Assembly: GCA_936450465.1 (NCBI GenBank)
Contig: OW388289.1
Span: 68,570,420-68,634,419, forward strand
Direction of reading: 5' to 3'
DNA length: 64,000 bases
From: Gibbula magus
Lineage: Eukaryota > Mollusca > Gastropoda > Trochida > Trochidae
Part shown: piece after piece, positions 12,940 to 23,172 of the stretch
How positions within the stretch are numbered: position 1 is the stretch's first letter
How the letters are laid out: each line of letters starts with the position of its first letter
The notes under the pieces: generated by a model
The model's input: the letters and a program-made list of their open reading frames with translations, nothing else
The model's database searches: none
Told to the model about the DNA's origin: nothing
Program-made: the position numbers and the translations under genes

Positions 12940-14269
12940 TTAACAGAATGGATTGATGACATCACTAAGTGAACTTGTCTAAAAATACATCTTAGATTTA
13001 TTTCAGCAATATATGTTATTCGTGACAACTATTATTAAACAATATTCATATTTGATTTTCAACAAGTATTCGTGTTATTGTTAAATTGAGATGAATGTTT
13101 CTCTAAAAAATCCTAGCAAAAGGTAGTGTTGTCATTCTAAACTTCAGTAGTGGGTTTTTGTCCTTTTGAGAAAAGTTCACTCAGTGGTGTCAATCAATGC
13201 TGTTAAGGTCATACTATACTTTTATGAAAACAACATGATATCAAATCAGTTTCACTCCCTTTTAGAAAAACGAACCAACTGCCCTTTTTGATATATAATA
13301 TTCCATTAAATCCTAGGACCCCTGACTATTTAATATTTCTTTCATTAGATTTTCTGTATGGGGTCAATTGATCTGAGGATGAAGGCAGAATTATTTGTTA
13401 CTATTTCTGTTGGACACTTTGATTTACGATTTCTATCAACACTACAGTTGACAAACTCGGCAACTAGGTGAAATGTTTAGGATCTTTTGTCCACAACATC
13501 AGTCGATCTTTGATTTCAGCACCTGTTAGTGTCACATTTATTTTTTAGCATTTCTTTACAAGGTTCACATTTACTAACGTTTACTAAATACATACCGTCG
13601 GTAAACGCATTCGTTGGTTACAAAAAGCAGCATAACTTTGATATCTTGTCAATCTGACAACATATAACATGTACATTGACCGACGTCTGGTACAAGTCAC
13701 AACGTGGAGATGGAGAAGGAAATACTGGGAAACAAACTCCAGGGAGTTCTTCCTAAGCCAATGATCCCTGGTTACATTATTGCTGACTGTGTGTGATATT
13801 TTTATGTTACCGTTGACATATTTGGAGACAGGAAAATGCCTGAAGAATTACCTGGCAACAGTTATTATATTACTACTTTCAAAATGTTAAATTCAATTTA
13901 TATCTTCCCCGAGATGCATGTACGCGTGACTCATACTTCTGTCAAACGGATTTTAAAATCAAATTCATCATCCAATTAACGATTCCTTTATCCTTTGGGA
14001 ATCCATAATGTCATATTTCTTTCATTCCCTTGTGTTTCTCTCCTGTTACTGGACAGTAGGCCCGGAATTAATTGCAATAAGATGGTGGTTGTTTGTTGCA
14101 GGATTGGAGCAAAACAAAATGAGAGAGAACACAAACATTTTCAGTCAATTCAGATATAAACAATAGAACCACTGGCTCTGAAGCTCATAAGGCTTACAAA
14201 TAAACTAAAAACAGTTTCAAAATGTTAATTTTCCAGAAGTATTTATCAGAGGTATAACAAATTTGCAGT

Positions 14270-15090
14270 ACTTTATGTAATGCAGAAGATGAAAGTAGAT
14301 TTTTATGTCGTAACCCCTGTGACCCATATTTGCAGCTACAGTGTCACCATTTAGTATCCCCATTAGCCAAGGAATCTGTTCACAACATGTCAGCATTCTA
14401 GAGCATTGCGTCCTGGAAAAGAAGATGAAAATAGTTGTTTTAGGTCATGACCCCCATGACCCATATAAGGGATTACAGGTCACCGAGTCTACAATTTGGA
14501 ATCTCCATTGGCCAAGAAGTATGCACGACAACATTTAAACTTTCTAGAGTTGTTTCTACTGTCGAAGAAGATACAAATATGTCACAGGGTCACAAAATCT
14601 ACAATTTAGAATCCCTATTGGCCAAGGAGCCTTTGCACAACATTGCAGCTCTCTAGAGCTTTTTGAATTGGATAAGAAGATGAAAAAAGTTTTTAGGTCA
14701 TTAACCCAATGACTTGCTGTCACAGGGTCACGAAATCTACAATTTAGAATTCCTATTCTTGTGGAGCTTGTACAGAAACAGCTTTTTGTAACTTATCGAT
14801 CGTACTGGAGAAGAGGATGAAAATAGGTTATCAGGTCATGACCCCTATGGCCAATATTTGGGGTCACAGGGTAACCAAGTTTTTAAGTTGGAATCACTAT
14901 TGGATAAGGAGTATGTACAACATTCAGAAGATGAAGATAGCTCTTTAGGTCACGACTCTTGTGACCCATATTCGGCGCCACAGGATCACACACTCTACAA
15001 TTGAGAATCCCGTTAGCTAGGAGTCTGTACATTCAATTTCACCTTTCTAGGGTCACTGGTTCTTGAGAAGAAGATGTTCTGGTCGACAAA
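14270..15090 (+). repeat. Degenerate minisatellite, period about 110-146 bp (unit A)
   Basis: About six degenerate copies of a unit containing a GGTCATGACCCC-like block, CACAGGGTCAC, CTACAATTTAGAAT, CTATTGGCCAAGGAG, CTTTCTAGAG and GAGAAGAAGATGAA in that order. Spacing between the CTTTCTAGAG blocks is uneven. The duplicate at 30,080-30,830 keeps the same order. No frame stays open through it. Confidence 0.75.
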
Positions 15091-16600
15091 CGCCTGCATT
15101 TATACCATTGGCAGTATAACTTGCACCTGTCAAACCGTTTCTACACCAGTAAATACATTTATTTAAGAAATATATTTCTTGAGTAAACAACAGGATTCCA
15201 ATATTAAAGTAATTGCAATATATCAATACATATCCAATATCTAGCTATGATCTATGTCAACGTAAGGTTATTTAAACTTAGTTTTAGATGAAACTCATAA
15301 ATGGTTTGAAAAATGCAGATTTACAAATCTTTTTTAAATGGATTTTCGAATCTAAAAAAACTTTAATTTAATGGTGCCTGATGTCTTAATGCCTTTTTGT
15401 ATAGTTTTTAATCAGGAACCTGAATTGTATTTCATAGCAGGGCCAGGTGAATTAATAGTCAAATGGTATTGTTCAAACCTGTAACATATTGCCGAGATTT
15501 CGTTGAAACCTTGTAGAAGTAGGCGTTAAATATGCATCCTATTTACTTTTAAAGCAGTATGTATTTCACTTACAACTTCTCTGACATGTCATCATTACCA
15601 ATGTTGCAAAGTGTATGAGGTAATGACCGTGTACCAGTGGTCGTGGTGATGATGGGCTGGTCCCGCCTAGGTAGCAGCACTGTTTATCACATGTATTTGC
15701 TGGACTGCAACATGTTCAAAAATACTCAACAGAAATGTTGCGATGCACATTTTACATGTTAATGTGTCGAAAAACTTATAACAGGAGATGTACATTAACT
15801 CTTCTTGTATTCCGCTAAAGTATGTATTTCACATGAGATCAGATTATATCTCCATATTTACAGAGATACATATCAATTTAAATGGGAAACCTAGACAAAT
15901 ATTTTGATCAATGCCTACAAACGTCTTATTACAAACGTAAATAGTAATACTATACTCTTATACATTCATATCATGGCAATAGGGTTACCTAATCCTAAAT
16001 TCTCTAATGTGTCTTTGATGAGGTCATTGGGAAAACATTGTCATATACCAAACACGCCAAACTATATTGCGATCCAGTGGTATATAAAGTTGCAACCAAT
16101 TTATCCTATTTATTTGATCCTACAAATAATGTTTCATGTCTTTGCGAAATAAAACAGTGAGAGACTTCCACACCGGGGATATTAACTCATTCCTCTTGTG
16201 AAGGAGATCAACTCATGGGACTCTTCCTCAAACATGTTCTATATCAAATCAGAAAATATTTCCCTCAACAACACATTTCTTGTGGGAAATAGAGAAACAG
16301 CTACAATGTATAGAGGGTAGTTGAATGTCAGACTGGTTTCCCTTGCCGTTTTGGCTGTAAGAAACAATTAATTAGAACGTATGATGCACATAATGTTATC
16401 AAATTAAGTAATCAAAACTGTAGAGTAACTTAGCAAATACCTCATAATTTAGATCTGCATTTAACATGAGATCGTGTGTGATCAGCTAGACAAATAGTAC
16501 ATCTGAATGATCTGCCAACATAACAAAATGTCAAATATCAAACATCTATCAATGACTTATCAGAAATTAAAGACAGGGTTATATCTTACAGTTTAGTTTT

Positions 16601-17132
16601 CTTCTGATATTTTCGCTGTGTTCTGTTGTCTACTCAGACTTCCTCCATAACATGTCGGAGCATAGTTCTCGTATTTTTGCTTGATTTAAAACCTGATAGC
16701 AGCCTGATGTGGCCTTGCAGTTCATATAAGAATAACATGTCACGTCCCAGTTGATTTCAAACTTGCTGAAATCGACCACTTTATTTGTATTCACTCTAGA
16801 TCATAAAAGGTTTGCCGAAGTGAATCTGAGCCACGTGTAAACACTACCACTGGAATCTTGATGAAATGTAGAAGCCATGATCAATGCGAGGCCTCTGGGT
16901 AAGTCATTCTTAGATAAATAGCCGCGTGACTCCCATTAGACTTTAGATGGATTTACAATGGCTCTGCTGAAAATGATAAGTGACCTTGACTTAACTAAGA
17001 TTAAATTGTAAGGATTTGTACGACTAAAACTAAAATTACAAATAACAATTCAAACGCATTTCATTTTCTCTTCTCATTTGTGGGTATTTTGCATTTGTAA
17101 CTTTAAGATTGTCTTTAAAAAGACTAAGTGTT
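16601..17132. other. Spacer between duplicated units
   Basis: No gene, hairpin or recognisable repeat was seen between the end of unit A and the TTAA-flanked MITE. Confidence 0.45.
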
Positions 17133-17136
17133 TTAA

Positions 17137-17497
17137 AGGGGCAGTAGCACGTTATTTTGCAAATTTTATTTTTTTCAAATTTCCCATTTATATTGATAGT
17201 TTAAGTCATTTATATTTACATTAGAGGGTTAAACATCTTATTACACAAACCAATTATCAATAGTGGTTATAACTGCTTTGCATATAAAGCAAATATTGCA
17301 TGGTGGCCATTTTATTGTGAACTAATTTTATTATTTCGAATGACAAAACCGATTCCCATGGCGTGACGGAATCATGAACACTCATTTTTAACTTGATTTT
17401 CCGAAGAGAGAAGGATCTTTTACTATTAGTGACAATATTTTAAAAAAAACCCATTTCATCATCATATTTGAGCGAAAAAAAATTTGCTACTGCCCCT
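17137..17497. mobile_element. TTAA-flanked MITE
   Basis: A 361-bp segment bounded by TTAA (17,133-17,136 and 17,498-17,501) with perfect 13-bp terminal inverted repeats AGGGGCAGTAGCA. A less exact continuation of A/T-rich bases follows on each side. It has no coding capacity. TTAA plus an AGGGG-type end fits Kolobok or piggyBac-like non-autonomous elements. Confidence 0.85.
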
Positions 17498-18007
17498 TTA
17501 ACGATTTCTTATGTTCATTAGATGACATGTTTTGGTACATAGACGTGATTCAGCTTTTACGTGTCCTTCGTGGAAACATATGTTTTTTGGTTAAACATTA
17601 AAAACTCATAATAATCAAATGTATTTTAGTCTATCAAATGCAGTAAATTTATATTTCAAATCATATTACTAACAAAGAGTTTTAACATAGATTTACGTGT
17701 ATCCGAGGGCAAAGAGATCAAGACTATTGTCACACTATCTACGTATGGTCAATTTCGGATTCATTAAAATGGGATGTCAATTTGACAATTGCTCAATTTT
17801 AAATTTCTAAAATCACCCCATAAATTACTTACATACAACATTTTTTAAAAACGCCTAATTTAGCCCCGGCGACCAGAATGAAAATCTGCGGAGGTGTGGT
17901 CCCTGAAGCGATGACGTCCAGTGAAGTCACTGAAGTAATCTCATTATCTGCAATAGTCATAATTCAACATAATTGCGAAACAATTTGATTGTTAATTCAC
18001 TTATATA

Positions 18008-18892
18008 CATAGCAAAAATAGTGTTTCACCCCCAAGTTTTTTCACCAGTAAAAGTTGTCAGATAAGAAAGTTGACAATGTTACAGGACAATCAACTTTGT
18101 GATATGACAGAAGCATTATCTACCAGTTTAACGAAGCAAATTTCATTCAGATAATGTTTCACAACTTTGTGATATTTGCATTCATAAAATTCTGCTGTAT
18201 TGGTGTCCAGGAACAAGTAATGTTACACTGAAAATTGAAAGTCATCATTGGTTGTTCTTATGTAAGCAGTTCCATTCTTTCAAGTTAACTGATGAACCTT
18301 TAGTAACATACTTTTAACCAAACGTCACTCGTTAAAGCAGTATGAACCTTCAAAGTCAGATTGTTTGGAAAAAGACAAATTTGAACAAAGTTGCTTTCTG
18401 ACGATATTCTGTCTTTATTACTGCAATGACACCTCTAAATCACAGAAATGTGTTTGATTAACGACTCGAACTCATAAAGATCTCCAAAATCGTATGATTA
18501 TGACCTTTTTATCACTAGTTGTCAAATATTTTGAAAAGGGGATGGCATTTTAAGAACCAGTTCTTTCCATATTTTGCTTGAAAAAAGATGTTGTGATGCG
18601 TGAAAGTCAAGTTGGTAACAACATGTTTGTTTTCGTCCTCTGATACCTAATGTTTATCGCATAGTTTCGGCACAGGAACAATAGTTATTTGGATAAAAAA
18701 AAAACAGTACCATTGCAAATTCAGTCGTAATTTCTTTAAATGTCAACATGGATATGTTTCTTCGAAGACATTAGTCATTAAGTATCCTATCTTTATGTCT
18801 TTCGCGTTTAATTCAATACATATATCCTAAAATGTCCACAGCATCGCATTTTCGATATGAATGTAAGGGGGTGCAACACGTTTTTGGCTATG
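18008..18892. mobile_element. TA-flanked, mariner-like non-autonomous element
   Basis: An 885-bp insertion with terminal inverted repeats CATAGCMAAAA...GTGTT.CACCCCC, about 27 bp with a few mismatches. It has TA on each side (18,006-18,007 and 18,893-18,894). The uninterrupted sequence is visible in the relative at 12,650-12,690. A TA target is the hallmark of Tc1/mariner transposons. There is no transposase frame, so it would depend on an enzyme in trans. Confidence 0.72.
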
Positions 18893-19194
18893 TATAATTC
18901 TTCAATAACAACTTACATTTTCCATAAATCGAATGTTAAGATATCCAACTAGGTAATTCCGCAGATGACAATTACATAATTATTGCATAAACATGTGTTT
19001 TTAACGATTTAACATACCTCATAAATTCATCTAGCGGCAGTGATAATCATCATTAATTAATCAATGAGGCTCCAAGGAGCGGGTCACAGGCGATACCTCA
19101 TCTGTGGTTAATCATGCCTCAATGATTGCCTTCAAAGCGCATCGCAGCGGTGAGTGCGACAGTGTTAAAATGAGTAAATTAAAATCGTCCTTAT

Positions 19195-19750
19195 ACTCTC
19201 AACCGCAAAATAAACGTCACCACACACAATACAAGCTAATTCAATCCACCAGTGATGGACACGACTGGAACAGAGATACATAATGTCTTCAGAAGCCAGC
19301 GAAACTAATCTTGAATTGTCAAAACAATATCTTTTCATAATTCTGAGAATCACGTGTTTGAAGAATGCTTATTTCCAATCTCCTTAACTAGTCGAGATAG
19401 GAAAGTCAAAAAGGGCTTTTTTGGCTTGTTTTATGTCGTCCTACAGTAAAGACTAGTCAACAAAATTAAGTTCAAGAAAGTTATTTATTTCGATAACATT
19501 TTTACATTTTACACATTTTTTACTTAAATTCCAAACACTCTGGCCAAAAACTGTTTTTAAAAAACAATTTCAGGACCCAAAGTGTATTTGAACTGACATA
19601 CAAATCGAAGTATTCTACTCTGATGCATGGAATTGTGAGTTCCTCTTTACAAAACATATGTCTATCGAATACATTCATAATTTACTTTCCGCAGGCAGCA
19701 GTATTTTGTTTCTTGAACTGTTGAAAATGTGGTTGTCAGTTGCTTCCTAT
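19195..19750 (+). repeat. Interspersed repeat shared with 40,340-40,610
   Basis: Shared blocks in the same order include GGCCAAAAA, GTGTATTTGAACTGA, ACTCTGATGCATG, ATCGAACACATCC-like sequence and CAGTATTTT. Both copies begin close to CTCAACCGC followed by A-rich sequence. No frame is conserved. It interrupts the TTAA-ended element, so it is the younger of the two. Confidence 0.6.
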
Positions 19751-19934
19751 ATATAATCACGTAGAGGTAATGATATGTCATTCCTGAGAAAAATGCATTA
19801 CACGGGATGTTTAAGCTTGTTAATAATGGAGGTGGGGGCACATAAAATGGATTACAATGTTTTATATTGGAGATAAACATTCAACAATGGTGTTCCAAAT
19901 GTTATCCTCAATGACTATATATATATATATATAT

Positions 19935-20297
19935 AGAAAAGAGTAAACATCAGATGGTTTTGACTGGATCAATCTTCTTTAATACAATACGATGAGCTCA
20001 TTTCGACCCTTATATCGGTCTGTTCAAGTATGGTTAACATTTGGAAGATTGCATATTTATGTATGAACAAAAACAATAGCATGTTGTAATGCTCAACATC
20101 TTAACACGTCAATGTATTGACACCAAAATCAGTCATTGTCTTTCAATCATGTTCGCGAATTGCCTCGAGGTCTTCAATTGGGTGTCACTCCAGGACAATG
20201 AGGTCTCTGAGGGTTAACGAGTTCATTGTGTGTCCTTGATTACATGTAAAACAATGGAGTCGTAATCAATCAATTTCTCGTGTGAATTAACTGTTCA
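19935..20297 (-). repeat. Inverted terminal arm, 3' side of the element
   Basis: A 363-bp arm, identical to the reverse complement of 23,173-23,535 except at one position near 20,030. The RT frame ends inside it: the last residues SLNS and the TAA lie in its first bases. The hammerhead-like fold lies in it in sense orientation. Confidence 0.97.
19984..20035 (-). ncRNA. Hammerhead-like motif, degenerate core
   Basis: Reading the minus strand, a short helix I candidate (ATAC with GTAT) encloses CTTGAACA, a helix II GACC...GGTC with an 8-nt loop, then GAAA, a self-complementary TGAGCTCA as helix III, and ATC as a possible cleavage triplet. The order matches a type I hammerhead. The core should read CTGANGA; here an extra T and a C in place of the catalytic G make self-cleavage doubtful. 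Hammerheads are established in Penelope-like element terminal repeats. Confidence 0.4.
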
Positions 20298-22617
20298 GTG
20301 ATGGGCAGTATTTATTTATGAAAAATGTTTCTTTAGTCTCTAATGTTAAATTTGTAATTTGTGAATTGGAGAATAATTTATATAATGGAAAAATAAGAAA
20401 GTTTCCATTGTTGCAGTCTGCTATATGTTTACTAATTTTTAGGTGACGGAGATTAGGATTATTGATTTGCTGTTTGTGAACCCGTACCCTAGCTTGAAGG
20501 TTGGAAGTTTGTCCAATATAAGTGAGATTGCATTTCGGACAGAGGATTGCGTATATTACATTTTTAGATTTGCAATTCATGTTGTGTTTAACAATAAAAT
20601 GTTGTCCATTTTCAAATTGGAATTTTTGACCTTCAATAATAATTGGACAGGTACCACATCTCTTATCTTGACATTTTGAAACCTCAGCTTGATTGTCATT
20701 GTTGCTGAATTTTGCTTTAGTGATTATTTTTTTCAAGTTATTTGGTTGCCGTTTACTCTTAATTATAGTGGTTCTATTAAGCATAGCTTTCAGCTTTTTG
20801 TCTTGTGTAAGTATGTCTAAGTTGTCTCGTATTAGAGGGAACACATTTGGATTGTTTGGATTATGGGTAGTTACAAATGTAATAGTACGTTTAGGTACTA
20901 TTTTGTTTGTGGGCGTTCGCAATTCAGAAATGGTGTGATTGGTTGCTTTTTCAATGCCTTTGTCAATCATATTTTGAGGAAAGGCTCGTTTCAGTAGAGC
21001 AAAATTTAACTCTTCTAACCTTTTTTGTCTTAAATTTCCTTCCTTAATTATTGTGCATATGCGTCTTGCTAGACAATAAGGTAAATTAGTTTTAACATGT
21101 TTTTCATGAGAACTTTTGAAATGAAGGTAAAGTTGTGTGTCTGTAGGTTTATGGTAAATGTCAGTAGATAGTTTAGTACCTTCTTTTATGATGAGAATAT
21201 CTAGAAACGGGAGCTTATTGTTATCCGTTTCTATAGTAAATTTGATATTTGGATGCATATTCTGAAGAATATTGAGAATATCTTGAATATCTCCCTTTGA
21301 GGTTTGCCATAACAGAAAACAGTCATCTAAATAACGTTTCCATTTTGAGATAAAGTCATTTGCAAAATCATCACCATAGATATCTTTCAGTTGTAGATAT
21401 AACTTTTCCTCAAGGTATCCTAAAACAAGGTTTGCATAAACAGGTGCAAACTTTGTTCCCATAGCTGTACCTAGAGTTTGTATAAAAGGGACATCATTAA
21501 ACTGGAATGTGTTGTTTTCCAAAATAAATTTTGCTGATTCAAGGACAAATGACTTATTAAATCTGTCGTTCAGTTTTTCAGGGTGTTTATCAATCCAGTA
21601 TTCAAGTGCTTCAATGCCTAGTTCGTGTGGGATATTGCTGTAAAGTGATGTTACATCAAAGCTAACTAATTGGGTATCTTCCGGGGTTTGGTCCGGAATG
21701 TAATTCAAGAAGTCCAGATCATCTCGAACATAACTCTTGATATTCTGTAGGAAGGGTTGCAGAATGATGTCTATTATGTTACTTAGTCTATGTGTCGGAC
21801 AGGCTGGTCCAGCTACTATTGGTCGAAATTTGAGATCAGGGGGTCTTAGGGTTTGAACATATTCCGAGTTTTGAAGGTGAATTTCTGTTTTGATGATGTC
21901 AGATTTGTGGACTTTGGGAAGGCCATAGAAGTTACTTGTTTTGAAATCAAAGTTTAAAATGTAGTCAATTTCCTCCTTTGTGAGATTACTGCTATGTTTA
22001 TTGATAAGTTTACCGAGGTGTGACATAATTTTAAGATCCATATTCTTAGGAAGGGTTTTATAAAAGATAGGATCATTTAGTAGTTCCATTATTTTCACTT
22101 CATAATAGTCAGAGTCCATTATGACTACAGCTCCTCCTTTGTCTGCTTCTTTTATAATAATATTGCTATTATTTTTAAGTTCTTCTATTGCTTGTCTCTC
22201 TTTCTGGTTTATGTTGGATTTAATGTTTCCCGTATTTTTAGAAAGTGGTTGATTTGTTAGAATGTCCAGAAAATGTTCCAAATGCCTATTTTTGCTTTTA
22301 GGGGGAATAGCTTTTGATTTATTTCTACATAGAGAGTCTGTTTTTTTGTTATTACTATTTGAATCATTATCATTATCATCATCATCATCATTATCCTCTT
22401 TAAAGAAATAGTCAGCAAATCTCATTTTTCTGCATAAACTTTTTATATCATTTTCTAATTCCTGTTGATTAGGTTTTGGTGTTGGTGTGAATTTCAAACC
22501 TAATTTCAGAACTTTTATCTGAGTTTCATTTAATTCACACGAAGAAAGATTGATTACCTTGGGGGCTGACCTCGGTTCGTCGTGGCTGACGGGGTTGTTT
22601 TCCTCTGGATTTTGTCT
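20287..22617 (-). CDS. Penelope-type reverse transcriptase with GIY-YIG endonuclease
   Basis: An uninterrupted frame of 776 codons from the proposed -1 shift point. It copies element RNA at a nick made by its own nuclease. The frame runs through KVINLSS and GLKFTPTPKPN, the conserved start of this family, with no ATG before them. Counting from 22,497: DVTSLYSNIP near 281-290, GTAMGTKFAP near 341-350, catalytic YLDD near 389-392, KLPFLDILI near 430, the Cys linker CQDKRCGTC near 609-617, VIYAIL near 646, YIGQT near 660 (GIY-YIG core), then a conserved Arg in QARVRV and the metal-binding Glu in the KETFF region near 720. An acidic Asp/Asn/Ser tract lies near residues 35-50. All key residues are present, so the enzyme may be active. 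Family assignment is firm; activity is inferred. Confidence 0.95.
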   Translation of the reverse strand, partial: RQNPEENNPVSHDEPRSAPKVINLSSCELNETQIKVLKLGLKFTPTPKPNQQELENDIKSLCRKMRFADYFFKEDNDDDDDNDNDSNSNNKKTDSLCRNKSKAIPPKSKNRHLEHFLDILTNQPLSKNTGNIKSNINQKERQAIEELKNNSNIIIKEADKGGAVVIMDSDYYEVKIMELLNDPIFYKTLPKNMDLKIMSHLGKLINKHSSNLTKEEIDYILNFDFKTSNFYGLPKVHKSDIIKTEIHLQNSEYVQTLRPPDLKFRPIVAGPACPTHRLSNIIDIILQPFLQNIKSYVRDDLDFLNYIPDQTPEDTQLVSFDVTSLYSNIPHELGIEALEYWIDKHPEKLNDRFNKSFVLESAKFILENNTFQFNDVPFIQTLGTAMGTKFAPVYANLVLGYLEEKLYLQLKDIYGDDFANDFISKWKRYLDDCFLLWQTSKGDIQDILNILQNMHPNIKFTIETDNNKLPFLDILIIKEGTKLSTDIYHKPTDTQLYLHFKSSHEKHVKTNLPYCLARRICTIIKEGNLRQKRLEELNFALLKRAFPQNMIDKGIEKATNHTISELRTPTNKIVPKRTITFVTTHNPNNPNVFPLIRDNLDILTQDKKLKAMLNRTTIIKSKRQPNNLKKIITKAKFSNNDNQAEVSKCQDKRCGTCPIIIEGQKFQFENGQHFIVKHNMNCKSKNVIYAILCPKCNLTYIGQTSNLQARVRVHKQQINNPNLRHLKISKHIADCNNGNFLIFPLYKLFSNSQITNLTLETKETFFINKYCPSLNS

Positions 22618-22853
22618 AAAAAAGAAGCACCCTTCTTTATGATACCACCCCGCGTACCACTGCCTACATAAACAGTTTTGTCTCTGTAGGATGTCTTCGA
22701 TCTTGTTTGTCTGTCTGTTTGCTGCTGGGATGTTGTTGGGGTCACTGGTGAAGGCGTGATTGGCTGTTCATCATTGGAACAGCCGGATGTTTGTTGTTCC
22801 TCAAGCTCTTCCAATGATGGGTCTGTCATTCTGATTCTGTTGTTGTGGTTCAT
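22554..22853 (-). CDS. Upstream ORF1 of the Penelope-like element
   Basis: A 99-residue frame from ATG to a TAA at 22,554-22,556, overlapping the RT frame by about 60 bases downstream of the slip site. It is rich in Gln, Thr, Ser and Pro, then basic (TRSKTSYRDK, KIQRKTTPS), with no domain I recognise. The frame is also open upstream to a TAA at 23,205-23,207: about 117 further codons, very rich in His and Gln, with no Met. Initiation could be at this ATG, at a non-AUG codon, or on a spliced RNA. Its position and the heptamer suggest it is the 5' part of a longer ORF1-RT protein of about 855 residues. Confidence 0.6.
   Translation of the reverse strand: MNHNNRIRMTDPSLEELEEQQTSGCSNDEQPITPSPVTPTTSQQQTDRQTRSKTSYRDKTVYVGSGTRGGIIKKGASFLDKIQRKTTPSATTNRGQPPR
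22617..22623 (-). promoter_or_regulatory. Putative -1 ribosomal frameshift site (T TTT TTA)
   Basis: In the ORF1 frame the codons TCT TTT TTA GAC contain the heptamer T TTT TTA in the X XXY YYZ register. Slipping back one base moves the ribosome into the RT frame (AGA CAA AAT ...), which then stays open to 20,287. This heptamer is a known efficient slippery sequence. No downstream pseudoknot was modelled. Confidence 0.55.
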
Positions 22854-23172
22854 TGGTGTTGCGCCTTTGTTCTTTTTTTGTTGTTGTGATTGTTGTTGTG
22901 ACTGTTGTTGTTGAACTGGTGGATCCGTAGAGGTTGCTGCGTTTTGTTGTTGGAGCTGCTGGTATCTTCCAGGAGGGTATGGCTGTCGATTTGGGAGATG
23001 TCTTGTATGATGTTCTGCTGACTGCTGGTGTTGAACTTGTTCTTGATGATATTCTTGCTGTTGATGATGTTGTCGAGGTTGACGTTGTTTCAGCTGTCTG
23101 TATCCTCCTTGTCCATGATGATATGACTGTCGATGTTGGTGATGTCGTTTATGATGTTGGTGGTGTTGATGA
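22854..23172 (-). other. CAA/CAT-rich leader of the element
   Basis: Minus strand rich in CAA, CAG and CAT codons with Gly/Tyr/Arg interruptions, open in the ORF1 frame throughout. It may code for a His/Gln-rich N-terminus or act as an unstructured 5' leader. Confidence 0.5.

Larger units (their letters stand above)
10760..16600 (+). repeat. Unit A of an old direct duplication
   Basis: Long stretches recur in the same order downstream. About 10,962-12,245 and 12,944-13,590 match 24,055-25,396. About 13,640-16,600 match 29,105-32,465. Good landmarks are the shared blocks beginning CAATCTGACAACATATAAC (13,650 and 29,116) and CTAGGTAGCAGCACTG (15,667 and 31,427). Divergence is clear, with many substitutions and indels, so the event is not recent. 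No open frame is conserved between the copies, so this is duplicated noncoding DNA or a large decayed repeat. Confidence 0.75.
17745..19810 (+). mobile_element. TTAA-ended element, second copy, split by nested inserts
   Basis: Read on the plus strand this matches the reverse complement of 12,246-12,939 in order: 17,745-18,005, 18,905-19,080, 19,083-19,190 and 19,755-19,810. It ends at TTAA (19,811-19,814), as its relative does. It was expanded by a TA-flanked element (18,008-18,892) and by an unrelated repeat (about 19,195-19,750). Its left end has decayed. Confidence 0.75.

Noticed and set aside
20443..20938. Plus-strand open frames
   Set aside because: They lie antisense to the intact RT/GIY-YIG frame and have no features of their own.
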